Shown here one piece after another: positions 8,259 through 16,371 of a stretch of 64,000 nucleotides of DNA (positions are counted from its first letter, which is position 1; each line of letters begins with the position of its first letter). A program made the position numbers and the translations under genes. The notes under the pieces are model-generated. The model worked only from the letters and a program-made list of their open reading frames with translations, made no database searches and was not told the DNA's origin. The DNA comes from Streptomyces sp. SAT1 (GTDB lineage: Bacteria; Actinomycetota; Actinomycetes; Streptomycetales; Streptomycetaceae): positions 5,869,001 to 5,933,000 of the forward strand of contig NZ_CP015849.1 of NCBI RefSeq assembly GCF_001654495.1, written 5' to 3'.

Positions 8259-9086
8259 ATGCGACGCCTGTTCCCTGTGACCGAAGAAACACCAGCCCAG
8301 CCAGCGAAGGGGGCCGCCGGGACCGGCCCGGGGAGTGTGCCGGACGCCCTCGCGGACCGGGAGTGGACCCTGGCCGAGCTGGCCGCCGCCTACGCCTATC
8401 CCGAGCCCGCGCCGGGCGGCGGTACGGCCTGGCTGCGGGCCAACATGGTCTCCACGCTGGACGGGGCGGCGCAGCACGAGGGCCGTTCGCAGCCCATCTC
8501 CGGCGCCGCCGACATGCGGATCTTCGGCACCCTGCGGGCGCTGGCCGACGTGGTGGTGGTCGGCGCCGAGACCGTACGGCAGGAGGGCTATCGCCCGGCG
8601 CGGGCGCGGCCGGAGTTCGCCGCGCTGCGGGCGGCGGCCGGGCAGGGCCCCGCCCCGGCCATCGCGGTCGTCACCGCCAGTCTCGAACTGGACTTCTCGC
8701 TGCCGCTGTTCACCTCGCCCCTGGTGCCCACGCTGGTCCTCACCGGAGCGGCGGCGGCCCCGGACCGCATCGCGGCGGCCGAGAAGGCGGGCGCCCGGGT
8801 GGTGGTCGCCGGTGACGGGGTCGGGGTGGACCCGCCGCGGGCCGTGCGGGCGCTGGCCGGTCTCGGGCACACGCGGCTGCTGACCGAGGGCGGCCCGCGG
8901 CTGCTCGGCCAGCTGGTCACCTCCGGCGTCCTCGACGAGCTGTGCCTGACCGTCGCGCCGATGCTCACCGCGGGCGACGCGCAGCGCATCGCCGGCGGCC
9001 CCTCGGTCGCCGTCCCGCACCGGTTCGCCCTGGCGTCCCTGCTGGAGGAGGAGGGTTTCCTGTTCAGCCGGTACCGGCGGGCCTGA
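8259..9086 (+). CDS. Pyrimidine reductase family protein (RibD C-terminal domain)
   Basis: 275 aa. It has the dihydrofolate-reductase-like fold of the RibD C-terminal domain: RANMVSTLDGAAQHEGRSQPIS at the start of the domain (Asn, Ser and Asp of the substrate loop), RALADVVVVGAETVRQEGY, and LLTEGGPRLLGQL for NADPH binding. The true RibD enzyme reduces the riboflavin precursor. This copy has no deaminase domain and is not near rib genes, so it may act in another NADPH-dependent reduction, for example of deazaflavin or pterin compounds. The start ATG lies 7 nt after a -10-like box, which suggests a leaderless mRNA. Confidence 0.88.
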   Translation: MRRLFPVTEETPAQPAKGAAGTGPGSVPDALADREWTLAELAAAYAYPEPAPGGGTAWLRANMVSTLDGAAQHEGRSQPISGAADMRIFGTLRALADVVVVGAETVRQEGYRPARARPEFAALRAAAGQGPAPAIAVVTASLELDFSLPLFTSPLVPTLVLTGAAAAPDRIAAAEKAGARVVVAGDGVGVDPPRAVRALAGLGHTRLLTEGGPRLLGQLVTSGVLDELCLTVAPMLTAGDAQRIAGGPSVAVPHRFALASLLEEEGFLFSRYRRA

Positions 9087-9139
9087 CGGCGGCCCCGGAG
9101 GATCCGCGGCGAGCGGTGCGCGGCCCGCCGTGTCCAGCA

Positions 9140-9160
9140 AACGGAATTGGTAATTCCGTT
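9140..9160. promoter_or_regulatory. Perfect 9-bp inverted repeat, likely operator
   Basis: AACGGAATT and AATTCCGTT flank GGT, giving a perfect palindrome in an unusually AT-rich patch between two plus-strand genes. The next gene starts at 9293. It has no run of T after it, so an operator is more likely than a terminator. The cognate regulator is not evident in the window. Confidence 0.55.
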
Positions 9161-9292
9161 CAGGTGGTGGCAGGCGGAGGAAAAGCCGCGATACCCGTGC
9201 GATCACAGGGCAGGATGGTTTCTGCGGGGGCTGCTTCGGCCCACACGGAGGTAGCAGAGAGGGCGCGGCCCTCACACGAGAAAGGGCGTCTG

Positions 9293-9766
9293 GTGTTCAC
9301 AAGCGTACTGATGATCGAGAAGGCCCTGACGTCCGCCGACGTGGAGTTCGTCACCACATTGCACGGGGAGGAGCAGGTCGCCTTCCACGTACTGCTCCAG
9401 CCGCGCGGCGACCAGGCCGACCGGCTGCTGCGGGCCATCGACGACATCGCGCTCGGCGAGATCGACGAGGCCGCGCGCGAGGGCGGCACCCCGGAGGGCG
9501 AGGCGGCCAAGCCCGAGGGCGAACAGGCCCTGGAGGTCTCCCTGACCGCGCTGCACGCCGCCGGCCGCCAGGCCGACGGCAGACTCGTCGAGGACCACCC
9601 GCTGGACGCGCTGAAGTCCCTGGTCGCCGAGGTGGGCGCCGACGAGGTGATCGTGCTCACCGATCCGCACTACGTGGAGGAGTTCTTCCACCGCGACTGG
9701 GCCTCCCGGGCCCGCCACAAGGTCGGCGTGCCGGTCCTGAAGCTGTTCTCCCACAGCAAGGCATAG
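9293..9766 (+). CDS. Conserved Streptomyces protein, small Rossmann-like (often mislabelled indole-3-glycerol phosphate synthase)
   Basis: 157 aa from GTG 9293, with an AAAGGG box 7 nt upstream; an ATG 18 bp inside is the main alternative. The C-terminal part, LKSLVAEVGADEVIVLTDPHYVEE followed by ASRARHKVGVPVLKLFSHS, looks like a universal-stress-protein or Rossmann strand-helix pattern. The middle is charged and variable. I know this sequence type as a conserved Streptomyces protein that databases sometimes call indole-3-glycerol phosphate synthase. It lacks the length and the TIM-barrel motifs of that enzyme, so the label should not be used. It lies 72 bp before murC. Function unknown. Confidence 0.82.
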   Translation: MFTSVLMIEKALTSADVEFVTTLHGEEQVAFHVLLQPRGDQADRLLRAIDDIALGEIDEAAREGGTPEGEAAKPEGEQALEVSLTALHAAGRQADGRLVEDHPLDALKSLVAEVGADEVIVLTDPHYVEEFFHRDWASRARHKVGVPVLKLFSHSKA

Positions 9767-9838
9767 GCTGGGGCGGCGCCCCGCGCCCGCGGCCGGCGCA
9801 CCTCGTACAGCTGCCGCACCACCTGGGGAGAACAGCGC

Positions 9839-11227
9839 ATGGCACCCGGCCTTCCTACCGCCATGGACCGACCGCACTTCATCGGCATCGGCGGCGCCGG
9901 AATGTCGGGCATCGCCAAGATCCTCGCCCAGCGCGGCGCCGAGGTGGCCGGCAGCGACGCCAAGGAGTCGGCGACCGCCGAGGCGCTGCGCGCGCTGGGC
10001 GCCACGGTGCACATCGGGCACGCGGCCGGGCACCTCGCCGACGACGCGACCTGCGTCGTCGTCTCCTCGGCGATCCGGCCGGACAACCCGGAGCTGGTGC
10101 GCGCGGCCGAGCTGGGCATCCCGGTCGTCCACCGCTCCGACGCGCTGGCCGCCCTGATGCACGGCCTGCGCCCGATCGCGGTGGCCGGCACCCACGGCAA
10201 GACCACCACCACCTCGATGCTGGCCGTCTCCCTCACCGCGCTGGGCCGGGAGCCCTCGTACGCCATCGGCGGCGACCTGGACGCCCCCGGCTCCAACGCG
10301 CTGCACGGCACCGGCGAGATCTTCGTCGCCGAGGCGGACGAGTCCGACCGCAGCTTCCACAAGTACGCCCCCGAGGTCGCCATCGTCCTCAACGTGGAAC
10401 TCGACCACCACGCCAACTACGCCTCGATGGACGAGATCTACGAGTCCTTCGAGACCTTCGCCGGGAAGATCGTGCCCGGCGGCACGCTGGTGATCACCGC
10501 CGACCACGAGGGCGCCCGCGAGCTGACCCGGCGCGTGGCGGGCTCGGTGCGCACGGTGACGTACGGCGAGTCCGAGGACGCCGACGTGCGCGTCCTGTCC
10601 GTGCGGCCGCAGGGGCTGCGCAGCGAGGTCACCGTCCTGCTGGACGGCGCCGAACTGACCTTCACGGTCTCGGTGCCCGGCCGCCACTACGCGCACAACG
10701 CGGTCGCCGCGCTGGCCGCCGGTGCCGCCCTCGGGATCCCGGCCGCCGAGCTGGCCCCGGCGCTCGCGGCCTACACCGGTGTCAAGCGCCGCCTCCAGCT
10801 CAAGGGCGAGGCCGCCGGTGTCCAGGTGATCGACTCCTACGCCCACCACCCCACCGAGATGACGGCCGACCTGGAGGCCATGCGCGGCGCCGTGGGCGAC
10901 GCCCGGATCCTGGTCGTCTTCCAGCCGCACCTGTTCTCCCGCACCCAGGAGCTGGGCAAGGAGATGGGGCAGGCGCTGGCGCTGGCCGACGCCTGCGTGG
11001 TGCTGGACATCTACCCGGCCCGCGAGGACCCCATCCCCGGCGTCACCAGCGAGCTGATCATCGAGGCGGCACGGGCCGCGGGCGCCGACGTCACCGCGGT
11101 CCACGACAAGGCCGAGGTGCCGGACGCGGTCGCGGGAATGGCGAAGGGCGGTGATCTTGTTCTCACCATGGGCGCGGGCGACGTCACCGACCTCGGACCG
11201 TGCATCCTGGACCGTCTGAAGAACTGA
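9839..11227 (+). CDS. murC: UDP-N-acetylmuramate--L-alanine ligase
   Basis: 462 aa, normal for MurC. This cytoplasmic enzyme adds L-alanine to UDP-MurNAc with ATP, the first amino acid step of the peptidoglycan stem. Domain 1 has the nucleotide-sugar motif FIGIGGAGMSG (residues 13-23). Domain 2 has the ATP loop VAGTHGKTTTTSML and the Mur-ligase VAEADESDRSF and LNVELDHHANY motifs. Domain 3 has DSYAHHPTEMTADLEAM and VVFQPHLFSRT. The ATG at 9839 has GGGGAGA upstream; a second ATG at 9863 is possible. It stands away from the dcw cluster, as is known for murC in streptomycetes, and probably shares a transcript with msrB, 18 bp downstream. Confidence 0.97.
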   Translation: MAPGLPTAMDRPHFIGIGGAGMSGIAKILAQRGAEVAGSDAKESATAEALRALGATVHIGHAAGHLADDATCVVVSSAIRPDNPELVRAAELGIPVVHRSDALAALMHGLRPIAVAGTHGKTTTTSMLAVSLTALGREPSYAIGGDLDAPGSNALHGTGEIFVAEADESDRSFHKYAPEVAIVLNVELDHHANYASMDEIYESFETFAGKIVPGGTLVITADHEGARELTRRVAGSVRTVTYGESEDADVRVLSVRPQGLRSEVTVLLDGAELTFTVSVPGRHYAHNAVAALAAGAALGIPAAELAPALAAYTGVKRRLQLKGEAAGVQVIDSYAHHPTEMTADLEAMRGAVGDARILVVFQPHLFSRTQELGKEMGQALALADACVVLDIYPAREDPIPGVTSELIIEAARAAGADVTAVHDKAEVPDAVAGMAKGGDLVLTMGAGDVTDLGPCILDRLKN

Positions 11228-11245
11228 GTGAGGAGCTGAGGGCTC

Positions 11246-11653
11246 ATGGCGTACGACGTGGAGAAGCCGGACGAGCAGTGGCGCGCGGAGCTGAACCCGG
11301 CCGAGTACGCCGTGCTGCGGCAGGCCGCGACCGAGCCCGCCTTCACCGGTGAGTACACCGACACCAAGACCGAGGGTGTCTACTCCTGCCGGGCGTGCGG
11401 CGCCGAGCTGTTCACCTCGGACACCAAGTTCGAGTCCCACTGCGGCTGGCCGTCCTTCTTCGACCCGAAGGACAGCGACGCCGTGGAGCTGCTGCACGAC
11501 CGGTCCCACGGCATGGTGCGCACCGAGGTGCGGTGCGCGCGCTGCGGCTCGCACCTCGGACATGTGTTCGAGGGTGAGGGGTATCCGACCCCGACCGACC
11601 AGCGCTACTGCATCAACAGCATCTCGCTGCGGCTGCGGCCCGCGGAGGGCTGA
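11246..11653 (+). CDS. msrB: Peptide-methionine (R)-S-oxide reductase MsrB
   Basis: 135 aa, full length for a free-standing MsrB. It reduces methionine-R-sulfoxide in damaged proteins. The zinc site uses CRAC (residues 50-53) and CARC (95-98). The substrate region is HCGWPSFF and HLGHVFEGEG, and the catalytic cysteine is in RYCINSISL near residue 118. A strong GAGGAG ribosome site precedes the ATG. It follows murC by 18 bp on the same strand, so co-transcription is likely. A repair enzyme beside a cell-wall gene has no obvious shared pathway. Confidence 0.96.
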   Translation: MAYDVEKPDEQWRAELNPAEYAVLRQAATEPAFTGEYTDTKTEGVYSCRACGAELFTSDTKFESHCGWPSFFDPKDSDAVELLHDRSHGMVRTEVRCARCGSHLGHVFEGEGYPTPTDQRYCINSISLRLRPAEG

Positions 11654-11689
11654 GCGGGCCGTCGCCCACGGCGCTTTGCGGCGGTCCGC

Positions 11690-11751
11690 TGTGGTGGGAC
11701 ACTGATTGTGGTGGGACAATATAGGACACAGGTGGCGTCGTTGGCGCCACC
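11690..11751. promoter_or_regulatory. 12-bp direct repeat plus inverted repeat upstream of the DUF6479 gene
   Basis: TGTGGTGGGACA occurs exactly at 11690-11701 and 11707-11718, 17 bp apart. It is followed by an inverted repeat, GGTGGCG (11731-11737) and CGCCACC (11745-11751), with a 7-nt loop. Together they fill the promoter region of the next gene and could bind one or two regulators. Confidence 0.5.
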
Positions 11752-11790
11752 GGTTGTTTCGCCGCATCTCCGCAGAGGCGGGTGGAAGAC

Positions 11791-12159
11791 ATGGGCACAG
11801 CGTCCAACGTCGTACTGGCCGTGGCGCCGCACATCTGGGCCACGTTCGGTGCCTTCATCGGCGGGCTCGTCGTCGTGGTGGCGCTCGTCTGGGCCGTGGG
11901 CATGGGCATCGGCGTGATGCGCCGCGAGCCCAAGCGGCCCGAGACGTCCGAGCAGCCGCACCTTCCGGTCACCGGCGCGATCGAGGAGATCAGCGAGAAG
12001 CGCGAGCCGGACGAGGTGCACTGCGGCGACGACGGCAAGCGGATCCTGCCGCACGAACTGCACGGCGCCGGCACCCGCCGCAGCCAGGACCAGCACCGCA
12101 GCCGCTGGGCCCCGGGCGGCAGCGGCTCCTTCGGCAGCGGAGGCCCCGGCCGCACCTGA
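11791..12159 (+). CDS. DUF6479-family single-pass membrane protein
   Basis: 122 aa from ATG 11791 (a GTG at 11782 is possible). One membrane helix (residues 17-42, TFGAFIGGLVVVVALVWAVGMGIG) is preceded by a short outside segment. A basic stop-transfer stretch (MRREPKRPE) and a hydrophilic tail with HCGDDGKRILPHELHG and a Gly/Ser/Arg end follow. I recognise it as a small Streptomyces membrane protein of the DUF6479 type; function unknown. An upstream region with direct and inverted repeats suggests regulated expression. Confidence 0.75.
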   Translation: MGTASNVVLAVAPHIWATFGAFIGGLVVVVALVWAVGMGIGVMRREPKRPETSEQPHLPVTGAIEEISEKREPDEVHCGDDGKRILPHELHGAGTRRSQDQHRSRWAPGGSGSFGSGGPGRT

Positions 12160-12709
12160 TCCCGCCCGATCCCCCTCCCGGCGCGACCCGCACCGCACCG
12201 CACGGCAACCCGCATCCCGCGTCCCGCACCGCACCCGCCCGCCGACCGGTCCGACGGCCCCGGCGGGCGGTCCGGTGCGCGGACCGGGGGTGCGGACCGG
12301 AGGTGCGGCCTCCGGGCGCGCCCGGCGCGTGGACCGGCAGAGGCCGCGCCCTGCGCGCGGGCGGCCGGATCTCGTCCTGTGCCAGGCGCGTAGGGGGGCG
12401 GCCGTTCCCAGGGCGGCGGCCCCGCGCGCCCCGGGGCGCCGGGACGCGGGGGTTCCGGGACCCGGTGGCTCCGCCGTGGAGCCCGGCGGTCTCCCGCGCC
12501 CGGCAGCGGCGTACGGCCGTGCACCGTGGCGGCGTAGGGCCGTGCACCGGGGCGGCGTACGGCCGTGCGCCCCTGTCCCGGGGCCCCGGCCCGGCACCGA
12601 TGCCGCAACCCCGCCGCAATCACAGGCGTCTAGACTCTCTCCGCAACGGCCCGCGCGACCGTGGCCGAGAGCGGGCAACTCCTGCCAGACCCGAAGGGTA
12701 TGCGGCGTT
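12160..12709. other. 550-bp gap: repeat patch and candidate promoter of the ABC transporter
   Basis: No convincing gene is seen. The stretch is extremely C/G-rich up to about 12600. It ends with a likely -10 box, TAGACT (12631-12636), about 75 bp before the transporter start. The long frames through it lack coding character, such as sensible composition or motifs. Confidence 0.5.
12508..12572. repeat. Three tandem 23-bp repeats
   Basis: A unit beginning GGCGTACGGCCGTGCACCG runs at 12508-12530, 12531-12553 and, truncated, 12554-12572. The CGTACG and TGCAC parts are near-palindromic. The array lies about 60 bp upstream of the likely -10 box of the transporter operon. Confidence 0.7.
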
Positions 12710-13852
12710 TTGATACGCATAGATTCAGTCACCAAGCGGTACCCGGACGGCACCGTGGCGGTCGACCGGCTCTCGCTGGAGATACCGGACCGTTCGATCA
12801 CCGTCCTCGTCGGACCGTCCGGCTGCGGAAAGACCACCACGCTCCGCATGATCAACCGCATGGTGGACCCGAGCGAGGGCCGCATCCTCCTCGACGGCGC
12901 CGACATCAGGGAGCAGCCCGTCAACACCCTGCGCCGGTCGATGGGTTACGTCATCCAGAACGCCGGGCTCTTCCAGCACCGCACCATCGTCGACAACATC
13001 GCGACCGTGCCCCGCCTGCTGGGCTGGAGCAAGCAGAAGTCCCGGGCGCGCGCGGGGGAGTTGATGGAGCGCGTCGGCCTCGACGCGGCGCTCGCCAAGC
13101 GCTACCCCTACCAGCTCTCCGGCGGCCAGCAGCAGCGCGTCGGCGTGGCGCGGGCGCTCGCCGCCGATCCGCCGGTACTGCTGATGGACGAGCCGTTCTC
13201 CGCCGTCGACCCCGTGGTGCGCAAGGGGCTCCAGGAGGAACTGCTGCGCATCCAGGGCGAGCTGGGCAAGACCATCGTCTTCGTCACCCACGACATCGAC
13301 GAGGCCATCAAGCTCGGCACCATGGTCGCGGTGCTGCGCACCGGCGGCCGGCTCGCCCAGTACGCCCCGCCCGCCGAGCTGCTGACGCACCCCGCCGACG
13401 CCTTCGTCGAGGACTTCCTCGGCACCGACCGGGGCATCCGCCGGCTCTCCTTCTTCGGCACCGACGAACTGGAGCTGCTGACCGGGCCGATCGTCGCCGT
13501 CGACTCCACCGCCGAGCAGATCGCCGCCCGCACCCGGGCCGACGTGCCCTACCTCCTCGTCACCGACCTCGAAGGACGCCCCCTCGGCTGGAGCGACCCC
13601 GACGGTCTGACGCCCGGCCGGATCGACCAGGACCGGCTGCTGCCCCACGGGCGGCCCTTCGCGCGGGGCGAGTCGCTGCGCGCCGCCCTGGACTGCGCGG
13701 TGCTCTCGCCGACCGGCTGGGCGGTCGCCGTGGACGAGTCGGGACGCGCGGCCGGGGTGGTCTCGCAGCAGGCCATCGGCGCCGCCATCCGCGCCGCCCA
13801 CGCCGAGGGCCACAAGGACGCCGCCGCCACCGACGCCAGGGTCGCCGGATGA
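12710..13852 (+). CDS. Glycine betaine/osmoprotectant-type ABC transporter ATP-binding protein
   Basis: 380 aa. The start is an unusual TTG at 12710 with AAGGG 11 nt upstream; no ATG or GTG lies in frame nearby. The ATPase part (1-235) has Walker A GPSGCGKTTTLRMIN, the Q-loop IQNAGLFQH, the signature LSGGQQQRVGVARAL, Walker B VLLMDEPFSAVD and the switch His in VTHDIDEA. DPVVRKGLQEELLRIQ after the D-loop is typical of the OpuA/ProV/OpuC group. Residues 250-370 form a CBS-like region (VPYLLVTDLEGRPLGW, GRAAGVVSQQAIG) that in relatives senses ionic strength. The next gene overlaps it by 4 bp. The operon probably imports a compatible solute. Confidence 0.92.
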   Translation: MIRIDSVTKRYPDGTVAVDRLSLEIPDRSITVLVGPSGCGKTTTLRMINRMVDPSEGRILLDGADIREQPVNTLRRSMGYVIQNAGLFQHRTIVDNIATVPRLLGWSKQKSRARAGELMERVGLDAALAKRYPYQLSGGQQQRVGVARALAADPPVLLMDEPFSAVDPVVRKGLQEELLRIQGELGKTIVFVTHDIDEAIKLGTMVAVLRTGGRLAQYAPPAELLTHPADAFVEDFLGTDRGIRRLSFFGTDELELLTGPIVAVDSTAEQIAARTRADVPYLLVTDLEGRPLGWSDPDGLTPGRIDQDRLLPHGRPFARGESLRAALDCAVLSPTGWAVAVDESGRAAGVVSQQAIGAAIRAAHAEGHKDAAATDARVAG

Positions 13853-14556
13853 ACCGCTTCTTCGACCTGCCGAGCGACCTCCAGCACAGCTGGTTCGGAC
13901 TGATCGGCCTGCATCTGCGCGAGGCGCTGCTGCCGGTCCTGGCCGGACTCCTGGTCTCCCTGCCGATCGCCCAGCTGTGCGTGCGCTTCCGCTGGCTCTA
14001 CCCGCCGGTGCTCGGTCTGACGACCGTGCTGTACGCCGTCCCGTCGCTGGCCTTCATCGTCTTCCTCATCGACTACACCGGCCAGACAGAGCTGACGGTG
14101 ATGATCCCGCTCGCCGTCTACAGCCTGGTGGTGCTCGTCCCGGCCATCGTCGACGGTGTGCGCGCGGTGCCGCAGGAGACGCTGGCCGCCGCCACCGCCA
14201 TGGGCCTCGGCCCCGTACGGCGCTACTTCCAGGTGCAGCTGCCGATCGCGGTGCCCGCCATCTTCGCCGGTCTGCGGGTGGCGACCGTGTCCAGCATCTC
14301 CCTGGTCAGCGTGGGCATGCTGATCGGCAATCAGGGCGCGCTCGGCAACCTGCTCAACGACGCGAACATCTACCACCGCCCCGAGCTGGCGGTGAACTCC
14401 GTGGTCACCACGGCGGCCCTGGCCATCCTCGCCGACGCCGCGCTGGTCGGCGTACGGCTCCTGCTGACCCCGTGGATGCCGCGCGGCACCCGCCGCCGCG
14501 GACCGCAGGCCGAGCCGGAGCCGGCCGCACCCGCACCGAAGGACGCCGCCCGGTGA
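13849..14556 (+). CDS. ABC transporter permease (OpuC/ProW type)
   Basis: 235 aa with five to six membrane helices. The permease coupling motif is in AAATAMGLGPVRRYFQVQLPIAVPAIFAGLR (130-160), and the loop YAVPSLAFIVFLI is typical of betaine/choline permeases. The ATG overlaps the ATPase stop (ATGA), so translation is coupled. A charged Glu/Ala/Pro tail ends the protein. With the next gene it should form the membrane channel; the ATPase is just upstream, and the binding protein is probably the lipoprotein at 19952. Confidence 0.92.
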   Translation: MNRFFDLPSDLQHSWFGLIGLHLREALLPVLAGLLVSLPIAQLCVRFRWLYPPVLGLTTVLYAVPSLAFIVFLIDYTGQTELTVMIPLAVYSLVVLVPAIVDGVRAVPQETLAAATAMGLGPVRRYFQVQLPIAVPAIFAGLRVATVSSISLVSVGMLIGNQGALGNLLNDANIYHRPELAVNSVVTTAALAILADAALVGVRLLLTPWMPRGTRRRGPQAEPEPAAPAPKDAAR

Positions 14557-15221
14557 ACGTACTGCACTTCGTCAACGCCTTCTTCAGCGACAGCGCCCAC
14601 TGGCACGGCTACGACGGCATCCCCACCCGGCTCGCCGAGCACCTGCGGTACTGCCTGATCGCGCTCGGCATCGCCGCCGCCATCGGGCTGCCCGTCGGCC
14701 TGGTCACCGGGCACTACGGGCGCGGCGGCAACACGCTCGCCTTCCTCGCCACCGCCGGACGCGCGCTGCCCAGCTTCGGACTGCTCGTCCTGATGACCAT
14801 CCTGGTCGGCTTCGGGCTGCTGCCCGTCATGGTGCCGCTGGTCGTCCTCGCCGTCCCGCCGATCCTGGTGACCACCTACGAGTCGATGCGCTCGGTCGAC
14901 CCGTCGCCGGTGGACGCGGCCCGCGGCATGGGCATGCAGGAGTCGCGGATCCTCTTCCAGGTCGAACTGCCCGTCGCGCTCCCGCTCGTCCTGAGCGGCC
15001 TGCGCTCGGGCGCCATCCAGATCGTGTCCACGGCGACGATCGCCGCCTACGTCGGCATCGGCGGCCTGGGCCGCTATGTCATCGACGGGCTCTACCAGCG
15101 CAACTACGAGAAGGTGGTGGGCGGCGCCAGTCTGGTCGCCGGTCTCGCGCTGGTGACCCTGGTGCTGTTCTGGGCGGCGGCGCGGCTCGCGGTGTCCCGG
15201 GGCGTACGGCGCGGCGCCTGA
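14553..15221 (+). CDS. ABC transporter permease (second OpuC/ProW-type subunit)
   Basis: 222 aa from GTG 14553, overlapping the preceding stop (GTGA). About five membrane helices are visible. The conserved parts are GRALPSFGLLVLMTIL, DAARGMGMQESRILFQVELPVALP (coupling loop) and TIAAYVGIGGLGRYVIDG, which match betaine/carnitine/choline permeases. It ends the operon: a strong hairpin follows at 15286-15309, and the conservon runs into it from the other side. Confidence 0.92.
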   Translation: MNVLHFVNAFFSDSAHWHGYDGIPTRLAEHLRYCLIALGIAAAIGLPVGLVTGHYGRGGNTLAFLATAGRALPSFGLLVLMTILVGFGLLPVMVPLVVLAVPPILVTTYESMRSVDPSPVDAARGMGMQESRILFQVELPVALPLVLSGLRSGAIQIVSTATIAAYVGIGGLGRYVIDGLYQRNYEKVVGGASLVAGLALVTLVLFWAAARLAVSRGVRRGA

Positions 15222-15285
15222 CACCCGCTGCCCGGCGCGGGGCACCCGACGCACCCGACGACGGGCAGTCCGGCGCGGGGACCGG

Positions 15286-15309
15286 GCGGGCGCGGCCCGC
15301 CGCGCCCGC
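15286..15309. terminator. GC hairpin between convergent transporter and conservon
   Basis: GCGGGCGCGG and CCGCGCCCGC pair perfectly (10 bp) around a CCCG loop. It lies between the stop codons of convergent genes, where a two-way terminator is expected. It has no U tract, as usual in Streptomyces. Confidence 0.6.
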
Positions 15310-15321
15310 GCCGGGCCGCCG

Positions 15322-15933
15322 TCAGGCCCCGGTCCTGGCCAGCGCCAGTTCCAGCACCACCAGCAGCGCGTCGCGCACCGAGCCGCGCTCACGGGCGTCG
15401 AAGACGACCACCGGGACGTGCTCGGACACGTCGAGTGCCCAGCGGACCTCTTCGAGGGAGTGCTCCACCCGGCCGTCGAAGGCGTTGAGCGCCACCGCGA
15501 ACGGGATCTGCCGGTGCTCGAAGTAGTCGACGGCCGCGTAGCAGTCGTCCAGGCGCCGGGTGTCGACGATGACGAGGCCGCCGACCGCGCCCTCCACGAT
15601 GTCGTCCCACATGAACCCGAACCGCTCCTGTCCGGGCGTGCCGAACAGGTACAGCTTCAGCGTCGGGTCGATGGTGAGGCAGCCGAAGTCCATGGCGACC
15701 GTGGTGGTCGTCTTGCGCGGTGTGTGGGTGAGGTCGTCGACGCCCGCGGCGACCTCGGTGATGGCCGCCTCGGTGGTCAGCGGCTCGATCTCGGAGATGG
15801 AGCCGACCGCGGTGGTCTTCCCCACGCCGAAGCCGCCCGCGATCACCATTTTGACCGGCAGCGGCGGCCGTACGGCGCTCTGCCCGGCCGCCCCGGCGGC
15901 GGCACCGCGGGCGAGTTGTTCAGTCGGTGTCAC
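15322..15933 (-). CDS. cvnD: Conservon protein CvnD, Ras/MglA-like GTPase
   Basis: 203 aa from GTG 15933 (GGGGAG 7 nt upstream), overlapping the end of cvnC by 14 bp. The G1 loop is AGGFGVGKTTAVGSIS, the switch 2/G3 region is LFGTPGQERFGFMW, and the G4 position reads ALNAFDG, a drifted form of NKxD. TTTTVAMDFG holds the switch 1 threonines. CvnD GTPases are thought to take a signal from the CvnA sensor through the CvnB/CvnC proteins at the membrane. The closely studied cvn9 (rar) system affects aerial growth and antibiotic production. No P450 gene follows here. Confidence 0.95.
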   Translation of the reverse strand: MTPTEQLARGAAAGAAGQSAVRPPLPVKMVIAGGFGVGKTTAVGSISEIEPLTTEAAITEVAAGVDDLTHTPRKTTTTVAMDFGCLTIDPTLKLYLFGTPGQERFGFMWDDIVEGAVGGLVIVDTRRLDDCYAAVDYFEHRQIPFAVALNAFDGRVEHSLEEVRWALDVSEHVPVVVFDARERGSVRDALLVVLELALARTGA

Positions 15934-16336
15934 GGAGTACTCCCCGGGAGTCGGGGATGGCCCGCAGGCCATCGATAACCCTGCGCAGGACGGAGGCGTC
16001 GTGGGTGGCGCCGGAGTCGGGCACGTGCACCGTCAGCTGCCCGGCGGCCCGCAGGTCCTCGGCGAGCACCCGTACCACGTTGAGGTGCAGCCGCAGCCGG
16101 GCCGCGAGTTCCGCGATGGACTGCGGCACGCGGCAGGCCGCGATGATGTCACGCTGTTCGAAGGAGAGGCCGTCCAGCGCCGCGAGCCCGGCGGTGGTGG
16201 CCACCACCTGGGTCTCCACGGGCACCGGCCGGCCCGCGGCGGTGGGCGCCACCCGGCCGGCCGTGACCAGGAACGGCCGTACGGCGGGGGCGGGGCCCAC
16301 CGGGTCACCTCCCGGGGGCGGGGAGCCGTCCGCCAT
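15920..16336 (-). CDS. cvnC: Conservon protein CvnC, DUF742
   Basis: 138 aa. A Pro/Gly-rich N-terminus is followed by the DUF742 core: VRPFLVTAGRV, VVATTAGLAALDGLSFEQRDI and the winged-helix-like SIAELAARLRLHLNVVRVLAEDL. CvnC has a helix-turn-helix appearance but is regarded as part of the membrane signalling complex rather than a proven DNA binder. An AGGAAG ribosome site precedes the ATG. The end overlaps cvnD, and cvnB lies 35 bp upstream. Confidence 0.95.
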   Translation of the reverse strand: MADGSPPPGGDPVGPAPAVRPFLVTAGRVAPTAAGRPVPVETQVVATTAGLAALDGLSFEQRDIIAACRVPQSIAELAARLRLHLNVVRVLAEDLRAAGQLTVHVPDSGATHDASVLRRVIDGLRAIPDSRGVLRDTD

Positions 16337-16371
16337 GGGTCCTACTTCCTTCCTCGACCGGCGGTGGCCGG

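Noticed and set aside
12160..12700. Several open frames in the repeat-rich gap before the ABC transporter
   Set aside because: They run through tandem repeats and extremely C/G-rich DNA, give Arg/Pro-rich products, and none has a ribosome site or family motif.
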